Below are positions 62,617 to 64,000 of a stretch of 64,000 nucleotides of DNA, in pieces; position 1 is the first letter of the stretch; each line of letters opens with the position of its first letter. Position numbers and translations under genes: made by a program. The notes under the pieces are model-generated. The model did not search any database. It saw nothing but the letters and a program-made list of their open reading frames with translations, and was not told where the DNA came from. Origin of the DNA: Pseudovibrio japonicus (lineage in GTDB: Bacteria; Pseudomonadota; Alphaproteobacteria; Rhizobiales; Stappiaceae). The stretch spans positions 186,001 to 250,000 of the forward strand of contig NZ_BMXE01000005.1 of assembly GCF_014651595.1 (NCBI RefSeq), in the 5' to 3' direction.

Positions 62617-63054
62617 ATGAATACTCTTGGTATCATTAAAGTTTGTTGTCTTGGTGGCTTTCTAGCTGGCTGTATAGGCGTGGGAGGAAGCGAATTGGCA
62701 CAAGCAGATGTTACAGGACAGTTGGAAAATGGGCGCGAGACCTTCACTGGCCAAGTGGTGGGTGGTGACTTGACCCTAAGGGGTAGCAGTGGCCGCACCT
62801 GCCAAGGAAGTGTAGACAATCTTTACTACGCGATTCTTGTCAGCTGTAGTGATGGAACGTCTGGATCAATATCAATGCAATTTGTCACTGCACGCGATCA
62901 GGGAGCGATTGCTACAGGCACCATTGGCGACCAAAATGTAAACCTGTCGGTTGGTCCTTTTTCCTGCCCTAATGCAGACGGCATCGTGACTGGCTGCACT
63001 TTGGCGGTCGCGGATCGCTATGGTAATCGCACGGTAAATATCATTGGTGGTTAA
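62617..63054 (+). CDS. Small lipoprotein of unknown function
   Basis: I do not recognise the family. The 145-residue product has a lipoprotein signal with lipobox LAGC (cysteine at 19). The mature part is rich in Gly, Ser and Thr with probable beta strands, for example GQVVGGDLTLRGSSGRTC, and has paired cysteines. The gene lies between the decayed kinase tail and the intact kinase gene, so it may have arrived with that rearrangement. Confidence 0.68.
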   Translation: MNTLGIIKVCCLGGFLAGCIGVGGSELAQADVTGQLENGRETFTGQVVGGDLTLRGSSGRTCQGSVDNLYYAILVSCSDGTSGSISMQFVTARDQGAIATGTIGDQNVNLSVGPFSCPNADGIVTGCTLAVADRYGNRTVNIIGG

Positions 63055-63191
63055 AGCAGTGCTTATTCGCGCTAGATTCGAGCAAAGACCTCAAGGCATA
63101 AAAAGTGGCGCTCCGGCAATCGTGCGCGTCAGAAAATGACTTCCGAAACGAGACCGTTGATAACGGGTTGAATACTCGGCCTTTCTTTCTG

Positions 63192-63800
63192 TCAGCTTCG
63201 ATTTTGGCCTTGGGGCTCAGACAACGCCAATTCAAAGACTATTTGGTTCAGCTGGTTTCTTGATCGGATATGGTGGACACTTAGATTTTGCTGGCGGCTT
63301 AGTTGCAATGAGATACTGTTGATCATTGCTTTGCGCTTTTTGAGGGCGTGAAAGGCAAAGCGGTATTGCTGCCACGGCCAATCGATGTTGCCGGGTGGTA
63401 ATTCTGGCCGTGTTTTGCCCCTATGTCGCCAAGGCCGAGAGAACAGCTGCCACGCTCTGATCCATTCAGGTGGATCTAACCAGATGACGCAGTCTGCTCT
63501 GGGTAAAGCGTGATGGAGCAGGCTCGGGCCGCCTTCGAGAATCCATTGGTCCTTTGCAATTGTGCTGAGCAGTGCTTGTTCGATTTCTGGTTCTGAGCGC
63601 TGCACCCAGTTTTGGGTTAGCTTTATTGAATCGAACGAGATTACCGGCAGGTCCGGCCGCTGTGTTGCAAAGCGGTGGGCTAAATGGCTTTTGCCTGTAC
63701 CGTTTGCGCCAGTGATGATGACACGTTGCAAAGGCTCTCTCAATAAATGATATGTGCTTTGGGAAACTAGCCCTCCCGAACGAGTATTTCCAGCCTTCAT
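63192..63800 (-). CDS. P-loop nucleotide kinase-like protein (FlaR-like)
   Basis: This 202-residue P-loop protein of the adenylate kinase-like group, often labelled FlaR or topology modulation protein, has Walker A GANGTGKS at about residues 31-38, DQWILEGG and ADCVIWLDPPEWIRAWQLF. The substrate is unknown. A start nearer QRVIITG (a TTG about 24 codons in) is possible. A decayed copy of its C-terminus lies at 62366-62530. Confidence 0.82.
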   Translation of the reverse strand: MKAGNTRSGGLVSQSTYHLLREPLQRVIITGANGTGKSHLAHRFATQRPDLPVISFDSIKLTQNWVQRSEPEIEQALLSTIAKDQWILEGGPSLLHHALPRADCVIWLDPPEWIRAWQLFSRPWRHRGKTRPELPPGNIDWPWQQYRFAFHALKKRKAMINSISLQLSRQQNLSVHHIRSRNQLNQIVFELALSEPQGQNRS

Positions 63801-63908
63801 CTATAAGTGCCGAGAGTAAGTGGCGCTGAGGAGGCTTTCTTTCTCCCCTCCGCTTGTGGCAAGATACCTCCCGGAATCTTTGGAAATTCAAGTGGAAACG
63901 AGTGGGTT

Positions 63909-64000
63909 TTGTCAAAAGCAGAGAATGTTGCCGGATCGCTGGTTGAGGTCAAAAAGGCAGTTCGTAAGGCTGGGCTTTCGGCGCGAGGGACGCTTTCGCC
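63909..64000 (+). CDS. fau: 5-formyltetrahydrofolate cyclo-ligase, start only
   Basis: The last 92 bp encode about 30 residues: VEVKKAVRKAGLSARGTLS, preceded by about ten residues, from a TTG at 63909. The KxxVRKxxLxxRxxLS pattern is the start of 5-formyltetrahydrofolate cyclo-ligase, which makes methenyl-THF from folinic acid. The rest lies beyond the window. The zapA - 6S RNA - fau order is common in proteobacteria, which supports both calls. Confidence 0.7.
   Translation, partial: MSKAENVAGSLVEVKKAVRKAGLSARGTLS

Noticed and set aside
1-64000. Prophage, transposon, CRISPR, tRNA or rRNA
   Set aside because: No integrase, transposase, Cas or phage gene, no regular repeat-spacer array and no tRNA TPsiC-arm pattern was found on reading through.

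Overview
The window looks like chromosome of an alphaproteobacterium of the order Hyphomicrobiales (Rhizobiales), most likely Pseudovibrio or a close relative in Stappiaceae. This is inferred from the gene set and moderate GC content, not from a database search. Lineage-typical families are GapR (DUF2312), RcdA (DUF1465), DUF1192, TrcR (DUF1013), DUF1036, DUF4164, paired DUF465 (YdcH) proteins, a zinc-free bL31, a PRO2-type aa3 oxidase subunit IV and a ZapA - 6S RNA - fau neighbourhood. No prophage, transposon, CRISPR array, tRNA or rRNA was found.

Layout. 0-12 kb: start of pyruvate kinase with a DUF1036 protein, the nucleoid protein GapR, an MFS exporter, two cell-wall enzymes (a DUF882/M15-type peptidase and an L,D-transpeptidase), an NtrC-type regulator and oligopeptidase F. 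12-24 kb: orphan lipoproteins, purB between two VOC proteins, a phosphoesterase/hydrolase pair, an AraC regulator facing a DUF3224 protein, an ABC1 kinase, oxidase subunit IV, acetoacetate decarboxylase coupled to a secreted hydrolase, and a TPR lipoprotein. 24-37 kb: rpsU, a class II amidotransferase, a MATE pump, purE/purK, DUF465 proteins, two acyl-CoA synthetases, a TauE permease and an SDR dehydrogenase. 37-43 kb: an MsbA-like exporter, rpmE and the rcdA - DUF1192 - quinone reductase - trcR cell-cycle neighbourhood. 43-52 kb: an ExbB/MotA-like plus MotB/OmpA-like motor pair, an RraA-like protein, a GIY-YIG nuclease beside inverted palindromic repeats, a Tat-exported nitroreductase with its MarR regulator, and two disrupted genes. 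52-64 kb: suhB, efp, a SEL1 protein with a ThiE-like protein, the central-carbon block tkt-gap-pgk, DUF4164-zapA, a HIT protein, a probable 6S RNA, a P-loop kinase and the start of fau.

How genes work together. Pyk, Tkt, Gap and Pgk are central carbon metabolism. PurB, PurE and PurK are purine synthesis, and Fau is folate metabolism. GapR, RcdA, TrcR and ZapA serve chromosome organisation, CtrA turnover, cell-cycle transcription and Z-ring assembly. The two acyl-CoA ligases, acetoacetate decarboxylase and SDR suggest short-chain acid use. Strong hairpins between purE and purK and between gap and pgk indicate that these pairs are not simple read-through operons.

No obviously new multi-gene system is present; most of the window is ordinary chromosome. 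The points most worth checking are a phosphatase gene broken by one in-frame TAG at a position that looks like a conserved Trp, a DUF2938 gene broken in a T-run, two matching 18-bp operators 42 bp apart at the nitroreductase/MarR promoter, a decayed copy of a P-loop kinase tail next to the probable 6S RNA, a ThiE-like protein without the ThiE active site, and an oxidase subunit IV with three rather than one membrane segment.
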